Of a stretch of 64,000 nt of DNA, positions 42,658 to 51,625 are shown piece by piece. Below the pieces are notes generated by a model. The model saw only the letters and a program-made list of their open reading frames with translations, searched no databases and was not told the origin of the DNA. Origin of the DNA: G965230065 sp965230065 (GTDB lineage: Bacteria > Bacteroidota > Bacteroidia > Cytophagales > Cyclobacteriaceae); assembly GCA_965230065.1 (NCBI GenBank), contig OZ245942.1, positions 6,324,001 through 6,388,000 of the forward strand, given 5' to 3'. Every line of letters starts with the position of its first letter. The first letter of the stretch is position 1. The position numbers and the translations under genes were made by a program.

Positions 42658-43365
42658 ATGCAAAAACAAAGCATTCAAGCCATCATTTTTGATTTGGATG
42701 GCGTAGTGATAGATACCAGAACCCCCATTGAAGAATTTTGGATAAGCTGGGGAAAGCAAAAAGGAATTAAAATTGACGAGCAGACCATGCACGAAAAAAT
42801 TCATGGCCGCCCGGCACAACTTACTTTGGATACTATTTTTGGGCAACTTACCCAAAAAGAAAAGCAGGAAATTAACCTGGCCGGAGAGGAAATGGAAAGA
42901 AATTTAGCATACACGCTCATGCCGGGAGTAAAAGAATTACTCCAAGCACTGAAAGACCAGAAAATTAAGACGGCACTGGTTACCAGTTCTTTGCCCGAAA
43001 AAGTTGAAAATGTTTTTACACAATTAGGTTTATCAGGTATGTTTCATGAAGTGATAACAGCCGACCAGATAACCCATGGAAAACCCGCCCCGGATTGCTA
43101 TCTGTTGGCGGCAAAAAAACTAAACCTCTCCCCTGCTTCCTGCCTGGTTTTTGAAGACAGTGCCAGTGGTGTTTGTGCAGCCAACAAAGCCGGAATGAAG
43201 GTAATTGGCGTGAATGAACCCATAGCAGAGGCCGTACTAAAAAGGGAAGGTGCAGCAATGATAATTCCTAATTTTTTGGAGATAAAAATTGAGAATAATT
43301 ACCCAAAAAACAGCATCCTTTTCATACAGGGCTCGTATGAATATTTTTTGTCTCAGAATGGTTAA
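42658..43365 (+). CDS. HAD-superfamily sugar-phosphatase/phosphoglucomutase-like hydrolase
   Basis: A 235-residue HAD-IA phosphatase. Motif I DLDGVVIDT, motif II TSSLPEK, motif III lysine in HGKPAPDCY, motif IV VFEDSASG. The four-helix cap (EEFWISWGKQKGIKIDEQTMHEKIHGRP) resembles beta-phosphoglucomutase and sugar-phosphatase relatives. I chose ATG 42658; the frame extends upstream to 42586 but that part overlaps the promoter and operator. Probably acts on a sugar phosphate in this locus. Confidence 0.88.
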   Translation: MQKQSIQAIIFDLDGVVIDTRTPIEEFWISWGKQKGIKIDEQTMHEKIHGRPAQLTLDTIFGQLTQKEKQEINLAGEEMERNLAYTLMPGVKELLQALKDQKIKTALVTSSLPEKVENVFTQLGLSGMFHEVITADQITHGKPAPDCYLLAAKKLNLSPASCLVFEDSASGVCAANKAGMKVIGVNEPIAEAVLKREGAAMIIPNFLEIKIENNYPKNSILFIQGSYEYFLSQNG

Positions 43366-43386
43366 ATCAAATAATTGAATTTCAAT

Positions 43387-43647
43387 ATGAATATGATTAC
43401 GCTTCTAGGGTTTGTGGCAGCTTCCTGTACTACAGTTGCTTTCTTACCTCAGGTGATAAAAACTTATAAATCTAAATCAGCCAAAGATCTTTCTTTGTTC
43501 ATGTCTACTTTGCTTGCAGGGGGTGTGGCGCTTTGGTTAATTTATGGACTGCTCATTATGGACTGGCCTGTTATCATTGCCAATTTATTCACCCTTGCCA
43601 TGGTGCTGGCTTTACTTGTCTTTAAACTAAGGTACCGGGGGAGATAA
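43387..43647 (+). CDS. SemiSWEET sugar transporter
   Basis: An 86-residue, three-helix membrane protein of the SemiSWEET (PQ-loop) family. The PQ motif is AFLPQVIKTYKSKSAKDLS, and the third helix ends in VFKLRYRGR. It acts as a homodimer carrying small sugars down gradients. I use ATG 43387 because the frame start at 43375 is TTG. It follows the HAD gene by 21 bp and is probably in the same transcript. Confidence 0.92.
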   Translation: MNMITLLGFVAASCTTVAFLPQVIKTYKSKSAKDLSLFMSTLLAGGVALWLIYGLLIMDWPVIIANLFTLAMVLALLVFKLRYRGR

Positions 43648-43665
43648 TAAGGTAAGAGGTTGTTA

Positions 43666-43724
43666 GTTATTGGTTATTAGTTATAAGTTCAAAATCTTAT
43701 AACTAATAACTTTTAACCAATAAC
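43666..43724. repeat. Long AT-rich palindrome, SemiSWEET 3' side
   Basis: Arms gttattggttattagttataag (43666-43687) and the complementary segment at 43696-43724 pair over about 22 bp with a small bulge. It lies between the convergent SemiSWEET and zinc-protein genes and may end both transcripts. Confidence 0.7.
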
Positions 43725-43725
43725 A

Positions 43726-44292
43726 TTAAAAAATAACGGGGCGCAACAAATCATTAAACTCAGGAGGGCCGGTAAAGTATTCGCCCATAAAATCATCAAT
43801 AATGCCTAATGATTTGGGAGAAAGCAATCCGGTCATTTCGTCCATAGCCTTCCCGCTGATGGCATAAGGTGGCATGAAAGAAAGAGACAAGTTACCTCCG
43901 TTACAATGGGCACACACCACATACTCTTCCATTTCTTTAACGGACTCACCGGTCACGAAACATTGTGAAATCCAGGGGTCAAGTTTGGTTTCATCGTAGC
44001 GCAACATCCGCTCCACTTGCTGGTGTGGGTCTACTTTGGTTGAAAAATATTCCTGCAGCCGCAGCAAAGATTCTTTGGAAAGTTCTTTGCGCATATCTTC
44101 CACACAACGGGTACACATGGCGTATTCAAAAACCACATCCTGTGCCTCGTACCCCGGATACCGCCGGAATGCTTTTTCAATAAAATAGGAAGTCCCGTTC
44201 TTCATCAAATCTTTCTGACAAATAATACATTCGCGAAACGGCTCTCCAGAATCGTGCGTACACAAAAGTTTCGGAATTTCAATGTCCCTCAT
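43726..44292 (-). CDS. Conserved zinc-ribbon-like protein of unknown function
   Basis: A 188-residue cytoplasmic protein I do not recognise by name. Three Cys pairs stand out: ECIIC (residues 21-25), CTRC (59-62) and CAHC (near 126-129), plus a His near Cys11 and Cys110, suggesting one or more zinc sites. There is no signal peptide or membrane segment. It lies between SemiSWEET and the ribokinase-like gene on the opposite strand, and I see no link to sugar use. Confidence 0.75.
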   Translation of the reverse strand: MRDIEIPKLLCTHDSGEPFRECIICQKDLMKNGTSYFIEKAFRRYPGYEAQDVVFEYAMCTRCVEDMRKELSKESLLRLQEYFSTKVDPHQQVERMLRYDETKLDPWISQCFVTGESVKEMEEYVVCAHCNGGNLSLSFMPPYAISGKAMDEMTGLLSPKSLGIIDDFMGEYFTGPPEFNDLLRPVIF

Positions 44293-44404
44293 AAAACGAA
44301 TTTTTCCTTATCTTTCCCTTTTAAACAAAGATACCGTAAAATATAACGAACCACAAAGGCAAGCAGATAACTGAACGCCTGAATTATTAAAAGAAAACAC
44401 CTCT

Positions 44405-45328
44405 ATGAGCAAAAAAATCGTTGTTATCGGAAGTGCTAATGTTGATATGATTTGTAAAGTTGCGCATTTGCCCAAACCAGGAGAAACCGTGGGGAATGGG
44501 GAATTTATGACCGTACATGGTGGGAAAGGGGCCAACCAGGCCGTAGCTGCTGCCCGCGCCAACGGTGACGTGAGTTTTATCAGCTGTGTAGGCGATGATG
44601 CCTTTGGCAGCAATATGATTAGCAGTTTTCAAAACGATGGGATTAAAACCGACTTTGTATTTACAGAAAACCAAACACCCACCGGCGTTGCCCTCATTTT
44701 GGTAGACCAGCAAGGGGAAAATTCTATCGCAGTAGCCCCAGGAGCAAACTACAAACTTACACCTACACGGATTGATGAAGCCCGGATTCTCATATCACAA
44801 GCCGACCTTATATTGTTACAACTGGAAATCCCACTCGAGACAGTACAATATGTAATTGAACTGGCCAGCAGCCTGGGAAAAAAGATTTTGCTCAACCCCG
44901 CCCCGGCCCAAAAGTTGGAAGACGAGCTGATCCGCAAATTGTTTGTCCTTGTATTAAATGAAACTGAAACAGAACTGATTACCGGGCAGCCCGTAACCAA
45001 TGACAGTGAAATTGCAGAAGCAGCAGGTACACTATTACAAAAAGGTGCCAAAACGGTCATTATTACATTAGGAAAAAAAGGTGCTTATTTAGCCGACAGA
45101 AAGGTACGAAAGATGATTCCTTCATTTACAGTACAACCCGTTGATACTACAGCGGCAGGGGATGTTTTTTGCGGAACGCTGGCGGTAGCTTTGTCCAATG
45201 AACAGCCACTCCCAGAAGCAGTAAGATTCGCCCATGCCGGTGCGGCCCTTTCTACTACAAAAATGGGAGCCCAGCCTTCAGCCCCTACCCTTCAGGAAAT
45301 TAAAACTTTTTTGAATGAAAGGAAGTAA
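44405..45328 (+). CDS. rbsK: Ribokinase-like PfkB sugar kinase
   Basis: A 307-residue kinase of the RbsK subgroup. N-terminal VIGSANVDMICKVAHLPKPGET, sugar-binding HGGKGANQAVAAAR and anion-hole DTTAAGDVFCGT (catalytic Asp) are complete. RbsK phosphorylates ribose; in this locus a fructose or deoxyribose substrate is also possible. It is not in an obvious operon and ends one base before the convergent PAS kinase stop. Confidence 0.9.
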   Translation: MSKKIVVIGSANVDMICKVAHLPKPGETVGNGEFMTVHGGKGANQAVAAARANGDVSFISCVGDDAFGSNMISSFQNDGIKTDFVFTENQTPTGVALILVDQQGENSIAVAPGANYKLTPTRIDEARILISQADLILLQLEIPLETVQYVIELASSLGKKILLNPAPAQKLEDELIRKLFVLVLNETETELITGQPVTNDSEIAEAAGTLLQKGAKTVIITLGKKGAYLADRKVRKMIPSFTVQPVDTTAAGDVFCGTLAVALSNEQPLPEAVRFAHAGAALSTTKMGAQPSAPTLQEIKTFLNERK

Positions 45329-45329
45329 T

Positions 45330-46829
45330 TTAAATACCCAGTTTCATCTGGGCACCTTTTGCTTCATCGGTTACGGCGGGCAGCATGATACTAAAGCTCG
45401 TACCTTTGCCAAGTTCAGATACTACCTGGACTTTGCCGTTCAGTTTTTCTACGGTTTCTTTCACGATGTAAAGCCCCAGGCCTGAGCCGCCCCCACCTTC
45501 AGAGGCGCGGTAAAACATATTGAAAATGTGCTCAAGGTGTTTTTCAGCAATGCCCTGTCCGTTGTCTTTTACCACAATATCGGCCATGTCAGGCTGAACA
45601 AATATGCCCACATAAATGAAGCAGTCGTCTTTGCGGTGGGTACTGCTGTAACGGATAGCATTACTCAGCAGGTTACTTAATAAAATTTTAACCCGGCGTA
45701 TGTCTGCATAAAAAGTAACCGATTGTTCAACATTGATAATTTTTTTGATCTTTTCGGCATTGTCCATGTACTCCAGCTCCTGAAAAACCTCATTCACCAG
45801 GGCTTCAAAATCAATGCGTTCTTTTCTTACTTTCTGGCTGGAATTTCTGGAAAAATCAACGATATCCATGATAAACGCATCCATTTTATGGATACTTTTC
45901 TCCATCAATTCCAGGTATTTTTCGCGCTGGTCTTCTGCTTTTTCCTGTCTCAATACCCCCAAAAGCCCCAAAAGTGATGACAAAGGGGCTTTCAAATCAT
46001 GGGAAGCAGAATATACAAACCGATCGAGATCACCATTGATTTTTTTCAAATCATTGTTCTGCTTTTCTAATTTCAGGGTTGTATTTTTTTGATTGGAGAT
46101 GTCGCGTATCGTACCATCGTAATAAACGTTGGCATATTCGTCTGAAAATTTTTTACAATTAACCAACGCCCAAAAAGAAGTGCCATCTTTTCTTTTCAAC
46201 TCAAGCTCAACACCAGAAAACCCACCCTCTTCCAATAATTCTAAAATATCGTTTTCCCTTGCCGATTTGTTATAAAATAAATTGGTAAAAAAGCTAAATG
46301 TATCCTGCTTGGTTACATAGCCAAAAAGCTCATAAAACGCTTTGTTCGCAAACTGAAGTTCTCCTTTTGGATTAATGCGAAAGACCCCTTCCGGTAAGTT
46401 ATGGAGTAAAGAAGCAAGGCCATGATCGGCCTCGGAATTTACTTCTGTTTCAGTGATTGGTTTTACTTTTCCTCGAGCAGAAATGTCAATGACCGTTGTA
46501 AGCTTATATTCCTGGTTATCATAATTAGAGAGGGTTTCTGAAGCTATAAAAACAGTTTTGTTGCCCCCATCCTTGGTCTGAATTTCCTGCTCACCATCAC
46601 CGTAGCGGTTACCCCTTACAAAATTATTATAGAAAATATTGGCCCGTTCTTTATAGTCCCGGGGATCCAGAACAGAAAGGGGTTTGCCAATCAATTCTTC
46701 ACGGGAATAGCCGTAAATTTTACAAAAAGTTTGATTAACATTCAGTAGGTTATTCCGATGATCAGTTACACAAATGCCAATTTTTGATGTACTAAAAATG
46801 GTATTGAGAAGGGCTTCGGTCTCGATCAT
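45330..46829 (-). CDS. PAS-domain sensor histidine kinase
   Basis: A 499-residue soluble kinase with no membrane helix. Two PAS domains (about 1-125 and 140-255; ICVTDHRNNLLNVNQTFCKIYGYS and VFRINPKGELQFANKAFYELFGY), a short coiled coil, HisKA with the phospho-acceptor in SASHDLKAPLSSLL, and HATPase motifs NAIRYSS, DNGQGIA and SGLGLYIVKETV. It should sense a cytoplasmic cue. No response regulator is adjacent. Confidence 0.93.
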   Translation of the reverse strand: MIETEALLNTIFSTSKIGICVTDHRNNLLNVNQTFCKIYGYSREELIGKPLSVLDPRDYKERANIFYNNFVRGNRYGDGEQEIQTKDGGNKTVFIASETLSNYDNQEYKLTTVIDISARGKVKPITETEVNSEADHGLASLLHNLPEGVFRINPKGELQFANKAFYELFGYVTKQDTFSFFTNLFYNKSARENDILELLEEGGFSGVELELKRKDGTSFWALVNCKKFSDEYANVYYDGTIRDISNQKNTTLKLEKQNNDLKKINGDLDRFVYSASHDLKAPLSSLLGLLGVLRQEKAEDQREKYLELMEKSIHKMDAFIMDIVDFSRNSSQKVRKERIDFEALVNEVFQELEYMDNAEKIKKIINVEQSVTFYADIRRVKILLSNLLSNAIRYSSTHRKDDCFIYVGIFVQPDMADIVVKDNGQGIAEKHLEHIFNMFYRASEGGGGSGLGLYIVKETVEKLNGKVQVVSELGKGTSFSIMLPAVTDEAKGAQMKLGI

Positions 46830-47190
46830 CTTAGGAATTGCTGATTTTTTATTGTTAGGTTAATTAATTCAAAAAAGTAAAAATATATCAGATGAGCTCT
46901 GAATTAGTATAATGGTGCTGTTGCAAAAATAAAAGGCTTTCGCCCAAATTCCTGTCTGTTTCTTTCCCTCTCAATGGGCGCTAAAATAAGTGAAAAATGA
47001 AAAAGTTGCTTAATTATCCCAGAGGTTTTTTTGGGATTTTTTTTTAAGAAAATTCGTTAAGGTTTAATAATCAGTAGCTTATGACAAGCTCCTTAATTTT
47101 TAACTTTAAGCAAGATGGGAAGTGGGGCAGCGGCAGTTGCAGTAAGCAGTAATTATAAGAACTGCTACTGCCATCTGCTTCTGCCTACTA
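46830..47190. other. Intergenic region between PAS kinase and DUF2480 gene
   Basis: A 361-bp gap without a gene. A small hairpin with a run of about ten T (about 47016-47047) could be a terminator on the plus strand. The 3' end (47127-47190) is a CTGCCTACTG-family repeat (ggcagttgcagtaagcag and ctgctactgcc arms) next to the DUF2480 stop. The kinase promoter must lie near 46830-46900; no clear box is seen. Confidence 0.45.
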
Positions 47191-47706
47191 CTATGATCGG
47201 TTTTTTTTATAAATGGGTACGGTACTGCAAGGCTCTCCATACATAATACTGGCCGCAAATGGCCTGAGGCGGGCTGTTACTTCTACATACGCCTGGGTGG
47301 GCACAGGCACATTGCTACATCCCTTCACCACAATTTTTTTGTCCTGAAAGGTACTGAAATCGATTTGGGAAAGGGCTTCCTGAAAAAGTGCGCTTTCTAA
47401 TTCCTCAATTGTACCAAAGACCACGCGGTGAGCATAAGGTGAAATTTTAGAGGCCAGTAACATATACGCCCAGGTAGGCACAATGGCATCTACCGAGCAG
47501 GCAAGGGCTACGTTTTTGCCTTCATACTGGCTCCAGTCGTGCTCCTTCACAAACGCACGGAAGTCTTTTTCCCGCAATATCATTTCCTGGAACAAATTGT
47601 CTTTAATATCATACACGACCCGCTCGCCCTGATGATAGTATTCTTCCAGGTTAAAAGTAATTAGTGGGCTATTCGCTACTCTGTTTACAATTGGTTCTTC
47701 TTGCAT
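47191..47706 (-). CDS. DUF2480-family protein
   Basis: A 171-residue protein of the Bacteroidota-specific DUF2480 family: N-terminus NRVANSPLITFNLEEYY, then FRAFVKEHDWSQYEGKNVAL and CSVDAIVPTWAYMLLASKI, with a Cys-rich C-terminus (KGCSNVPVPTQAYV, GEPCSTVPIYK). No signal peptide. The function is unknown, though the family is common in this phylum. It lies upstream of the repeat at 47127-47190 and downstream of rarA, 95 bp away with a palindrome between. Confidence 0.88.
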   Translation of the reverse strand: MQEEPIVNRVANSPLITFNLEEYYHQGERVVYDIKDNLFQEMILREKDFRAFVKEHDWSQYEGKNVALACSVDAIVPTWAYMLLASKISPYAHRVVFGTIEELESALFQEALSQIDFSTFQDKKIVVKGCSNVPVPTQAYVEVTARLRPFAASIMYGEPCSTVPIYKKNRS

Positions 47707-47716
47707 GGTTGTTTTA

Positions 47717-47795
47717 GTCGGAAGACCGGACCGGGCCGCTGGGCGGACGGAAGACGGAAGTTTTCTTCGGTCTTCCGTCTCCGGTCTTCGGTCTT
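47717..47795. repeat. CTTCCG-family compound palindrome
   Basis: cggaagac/gtcttccg units (gtcggaagaccgga, gaagacggaag, cttcggtcttccgtct, ccggtcttcggtctta) form nested hairpins. The same units make the palindrome at 16216-16254. It lies between rarA and the DUF2480 gene, both on the minus strand. Confidence 0.75.
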
Positions 47796-47800
47796 ATTAG

Positions 47801-49066
47801 TCAATAATTATATTTTCCGCCCCAAAGCTTCTTCAGCCGGTTTCTCAACTCATTTTCCCTGGGATTTTGGCCCGGGTCATACAGTTTGGTACCGACCAAG
47901 GTATCGGGCAAAAATTCCTGTACCACAAAGTTGTTTTCATAATCGTGTGCATACTGGTAACCTTTGCCGTATCCCTGCTCTTTCATTAGCTGGGTTGGGG
48001 CGTTCCTTAGACTTAACGGAACAGGCAAATCCCCGGTTTTACGAATAATTTGTTTTGCCTGCTTTATGGCCGCATAACTCGCGTTGCTTTTGGGCGAACT
48101 TGCCAAATAGGTGGCACACTGCGACAAAATAATTTCCGCTTCAGGATAGCCCACCATCGTCACAGCCTGAAAGCAATTGGTAGCCAGCACCAGGGCTGTG
48201 GGGTTGGCATTCCCAATATCTTCCGAGGCAGAAATCAGTAAGCGGCGGGCAATAAATTTCGGATCCTCCCCTCCTTCTATCATGCGCCCTAAATAATACA
48301 CGGCCGCGTTGGGATCACTGCCCCGGATAGACTTGATAAATGCTGAAATAATATCATAGTGCAGTTCCCCCTTCTTGTCATACACAGCCACACGCTGCTG
48401 GGCTACATCTTTTACCAAGTCATCGGTGATAACTACTTTTTTGGCATTGCCTGCGTTTACAATCAATTCAAGCAAGTTCAGCACCCGGCGGGCATCGCCC
48501 CCAGATAGCCGAAGGAGAGCCTGGTGTTCTTTAATTTCAATTTCTTTCTCTTTCAAAGCCTCATCTTCCTGAATGGCCCTGTTCAAAAGTGCCAGCAAAT
48601 CTTCCTCCGTCAGTGCTTTCAACACATACACCTGGCAGCGTGAAAGCAATGCGGCATTCACTTCAAAGGAAGGATTTTCGGTAGTCGCCCCAATCAGGGT
48701 GATGATACCTTTTTCTACGGCATCAAGCAGAGCATCCTGCTGTGATTTGTTAAAGCGATGAATCTCGTCAATAAACAAAATAGTGCCGGGGTATGATTTT
48801 GCTTTGGCAATAACTTCACGCACTTCTTTTACGCCTGCGCTTACGGCAGAAAGGGTAAAAAAAGACAAACTCCTGGTGCTGGAAATAATTTGCGCCAAAG
48901 TGGTTTTACCAGTACCCGGCGGCCCCCAGAATATCATGGAGGGCAAAGTAGCCGCTTCCACTACCTTTTTCAGCACGCCCTGTTTTCCTACCAAATGTTC
49001 CTGCCCCACCACATCTTCCAATGTTCGTGGACGCATGCGTTCTGCCAATGGCTGGTTTGTATTCAT
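47801..49066 (-). CDS. rarA: Replication-associated recombination protein RarA
   Basis: A 421-residue AAA+ ATPase that acts at stalled replication forks. Walker A GPPGTGKTT, Walker B LFIDEIHRF, sensor 1 ATTENPSF and a C-terminal MgsA_C domain (AVYYLGRMIEGGEDPKFIARRLLI). I use ATG 49066 (MNTNQPLAERMRPRTL) because the family starts there; the longer frame to 49129 adds an unlikely Cys-rich leader. Confidence 0.95.
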   Translation of the reverse strand: MNTNQPLAERMRPRTLEDVVGQEHLVGKQGVLKKVVEAATLPSMIFWGPPGTGKTTLAQIISSTRSLSFFTLSAVSAGVKEVREVIAKAKSYPGTILFIDEIHRFNKSQQDALLDAVEKGIITLIGATTENPSFEVNAALLSRCQVYVLKALTEEDLLALLNRAIQEDEALKEKEIEIKEHQALLRLSGGDARRVLNLLELIVNAGNAKKVVITDDLVKDVAQQRVAVYDKKGELHYDIISAFIKSIRGSDPNAAVYYLGRMIEGGEDPKFIARRLLISASEDIGNANPTALVLATNCFQAVTMVGYPEAEIILSQCATYLASSPKSNASYAAIKQAKQIIRKTGDLPVPLSLRNAPTQLMKEQGYGKGYQYAHDYENNFVVQEFLPDTLVGTKLYDPGQNPRENELRNRLKKLWGGKYNY

Positions 49067-49179
49067 ATTACATATTGATAAAGCTGGGCAAATTTGACAA
49101 AATATTACAACTCTCTTTACATTCACCAAAAAAATCCGGTATTTTCAGGCAAAATTGATCAATTCATTTTTAACCACTT

Positions 49180-50766
49180 ATGCGCTACCTGAAATTATTA
49201 ACGTTATTTCTTTCAATTGTATCATTAATTTCCTGTTCAGCCCCTGAAAAGGAAGAAGTTACTAAAAGGCCCAATATCCTGTTTTGCATTGCCGATGATG
49301 CTTCCTTTCCGCACATGGGTGCTTATGGCTGCACCTGGGTGAAGACCCCGGCATTTGACAGGATAGCCAAAGAGGGCATTTTATTTAACCGGGCCTATAC
49401 GCCCAATGCCAAGTGCTCTCCTTCCCGGGCTTGTATCCTTACCGGGCGCAACTCCTGGCAACTGGAAGAAGCGGCCAACCATGTGCCTTTCTTTCCTGCC
49501 AAATTCACAACCTATGCCGAAGCCCTGACTGATAATGGCTACCATGTGGGCTACACCGCCAAAGGATGGGCACCGGGCGACCCGGGAGAAATTAATGGTG
49601 TACGCCGTCAGCTAACCGGAACGCCTTACAATGAGAAGAAAACCACCCCTCCAGCCAAAGCCATGAGCAACAATGACTATGCTGCTAATTTCGCTGATTT
49701 CCTGAGTGAAAAGCCCGCTGACCAACCTTTTTGCTTTTGGTATGGCTCTACCGAACCCCACCGGGCGTATGAATTTGGCGCAGGTATTGAAAAAGGAGGA
49801 AAAAAATTATCGGATATTGACGAAGTACCTGAGTTCTGGCCGGATAATGACTCTGTCCGCACCGATATGCTGGATTATGCTTTTGAAATAGAGTACTTTG
49901 ACCAGCACTTACAAAAAATGCTTGATATGTTGGAAGAAAGTGGCGAACTGGAAAACACACTGATCGTGGTTACCGCCGACAACGGCATGCCTTTTCCCCG
50001 TATCAAAGGGCAGGAATATGAGCTTTCAAACCATTTGCCTTTGGCGGTGATGTGGCCTGCGGGTATTAAAAATCCTGGGCGGAAGGTGGATGATTTTGTC
50101 AATTTTATTGATTTTGCTCCTACTTTTCTGGAATTGGCAGGAGTACCAATTGACTCTACCAGTATGCAACCCATTGAAGGCAAAAGCCTTACTGATATTT
50201 TTAATTCCGAAAAATCGGGCGTGGTAACAGCATATCGCGACCATGTACTGATTGGTAAAGAACGGCACGACATTGGGCGCCCACACGACTGGGGCTATCC
50301 CATCCGAGGCATTGTGAAAGGAAATTACCTTTATCTGGAAAACTTTGAACCTGACCGATGGCCCGCCGGAAATCCTGAAACAGGATATTTAAACACAGAC
50401 GGTAGCCCCACCAAAACCGTAATTTTGAATTACCGCACCGACCCGGATATGCATCAGTACTGGGAATGGAATTTTGGCAAAAGGCCCCGGGAAGAGTTTT
50501 ATCAGATTGACAACGACCCTGATTGCATGGAAAACCTCGCTATTCACCCAGAGTACCAGGCGATGAAGGAGGAAATGAAAGTGCAGATGTACGAAGAGCT
50601 TAAGGCCCAGGGCGACCCTCGTATTCTCGGAAATGGCCATATTTTTGATGAATATGTTTATTCTCAAGACAATATGCGGGGATTTTATGAAAGGTATATG
50701 GAAGGAGAAGAAATTAAGGCCGGGTGGGTCAACGAATCAGATTTTGAAAAAGAACCGTTAGATTAA
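49180..50766 (+). CDS. Sulfatase lipoprotein (type I, formylglycine-dependent)
   Basis: A 528-residue exported lipoprotein (lipobox ISC, near residue 19). The alkaline-phosphatase-fold sulfatase domain has IADDASFPHMGAYG metal ligands and the CSPSR motif (Cys-x-Pro-x-Arg) at which Cys is oxidised to formylglycine; a later HDIGRPHDWGYP helps form the active site. By family it desulfates glycans, closest in pattern to heparan N-sulfatase-like enzymes. No maturase (anSME) is adjacent. Single gene. Confidence 0.9.
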   Translation: MRYLKLLTLFLSIVSLISCSAPEKEEVTKRPNILFCIADDASFPHMGAYGCTWVKTPAFDRIAKEGILFNRAYTPNAKCSPSRACILTGRNSWQLEEAANHVPFFPAKFTTYAEALTDNGYHVGYTAKGWAPGDPGEINGVRRQLTGTPYNEKKTTPPAKAMSNNDYAANFADFLSEKPADQPFCFWYGSTEPHRAYEFGAGIEKGGKKLSDIDEVPEFWPDNDSVRTDMLDYAFEIEYFDQHLQKMLDMLEESGELENTLIVVTADNGMPFPRIKGQEYELSNHLPLAVMWPAGIKNPGRKVDDFVNFIDFAPTFLELAGVPIDSTSMQPIEGKSLTDIFNSEKSGVVTAYRDHVLIGKERHDIGRPHDWGYPIRGIVKGNYLYLENFEPDRWPAGNPETGYLNTDGSPTKTVILNYRTDPDMHQYWEWNFGKRPREEFYQIDNDPDCMENLAIHPEYQAMKEEMKVQMYEELKAQGDPRILGNGHIFDEYVYSQDNMRGFYERYMEGEEIKAGWVNESDFEKEPLD

Positions 50767-50852
50767 ATTCACATAACAACAGTAAGCGAAATCCGTTTCA
50801 ATAATTAATGAAAAATTAAACTGTTTTTTCACCATATAAGCGAAAGGATTAA

Positions 50853-50860
50853 TAAATTTG
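50853..50860 (+). promoter_or_regulatory. Possible -7 box before the ECF sigma gene at 50869
   Basis: TAAATTTG matches TAnnTTTG but lies only 8 bp before the ATG, so the mRNA would be almost leaderless. No -33 TTG is found. Weak support. Confidence 0.35.
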
Positions 50861-50868
50861 CAACAAAT

Positions 50869-51492
50869 ATGTTGAACCACGCACAAACCATATCACAGTA
50901 CCAGCCATTGTTGCAGGCCATTGCCCTGAAAATGGTAGGCTCATTGCACGATGCCGAAGATATTGTACAGGATACCTTTGTGAAATGGCTCACCATCGAT
51001 CAGGAAAAAATAGAAAATACCAAAGCGTACCTGATACGCACCGTTACCAATAATTGCCTCAACCATCTGAACTCTTTCACCAAAAAGAAGAAAGAATATA
51101 TCAGCAGCCTGAAAACATCTGAGTTTTTTGAGAAATACAAAGAGTTTAACTTCCCCAATTTTGATATTGAAAATGAGATTTCTGAGGCCTTAAGCATCCT
51201 GCACAAAAAACTGGAACCTGTGGAAAAAGGGATTTTTGTACTGCGGGAAGTATTCGATGTAGATTATGAAGAGCTGCAACAAATTTTTGGTAAGAAAAAA
51301 GAAAACTGCCGTCAGATGGTTTTGCGTGCCAAAGCCAAACTGAGAAAAGAAAACCACAAGTCAAAAGAAAAAATTAATCGTCAGGCGCAATTACTGGAAA
51401 GTTTTAAGCAAGCCTGCTCTTTTGGTTCCTTGTCTGAATTTATTCAGCATCTCACACAAGAAGCAGAAATCGGCAATAGGCAGTATGTATAA
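50869..51492 (+). CDS. ECF-type RNA polymerase sigma factor
   Basis: A 207-residue sigma-70 family factor. Region 2 (residues 10-75) holds MVGSLHDAEDIVQDTFVKWL; region 4 (about 100-160) includes EPVEKGIFVLREVFDVDYEELQQIFGKKKENCRQMV. A tail of ~45 residues follows. The regulator (anti-sigma) is not adjacent; the neighbours are a sulfatase and a desaturase. The target promoter is unknown. Confidence 0.9.
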   Translation: MLNHAQTISQYQPLLQAIALKMVGSLHDAEDIVQDTFVKWLTIDQEKIENTKAYLIRTVTNNCLNHLNSFTKKKKEYISSLKTSEFFEKYKEFNFPNFDIENEISEALSILHKKLEPVEKGIFVLREVFDVDYEELQQIFGKKKENCRQMVLRAKAKLRKENHKSKEKINRQAQLLESFKQACSFGSLSEFIQHLTQEAEIGNRQYV

Positions 51493-51495
51493 ATC

Positions 51496-51517
51496 CTGCC
51501 TACTGTAACTGCTACTG
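51496..51517. repeat. CTGCCTACTG-family repeat after the sigma gene
   Basis: ctgcctactgtaactgctactg follows the sigma factor stop and matches the words at 17454-17483 and 47127-47190. Confidence 0.5.
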
Positions 51518-51625
51518 AAAAAAAAATATCCTTTTCTGTCACATCCCGTTATTTCATTTGTCTTTAATAACTGAAGCCTCACTTTTTGAGGAAATTATTC
51601 ATTCTTTACGCTTTAATCTTAACGC

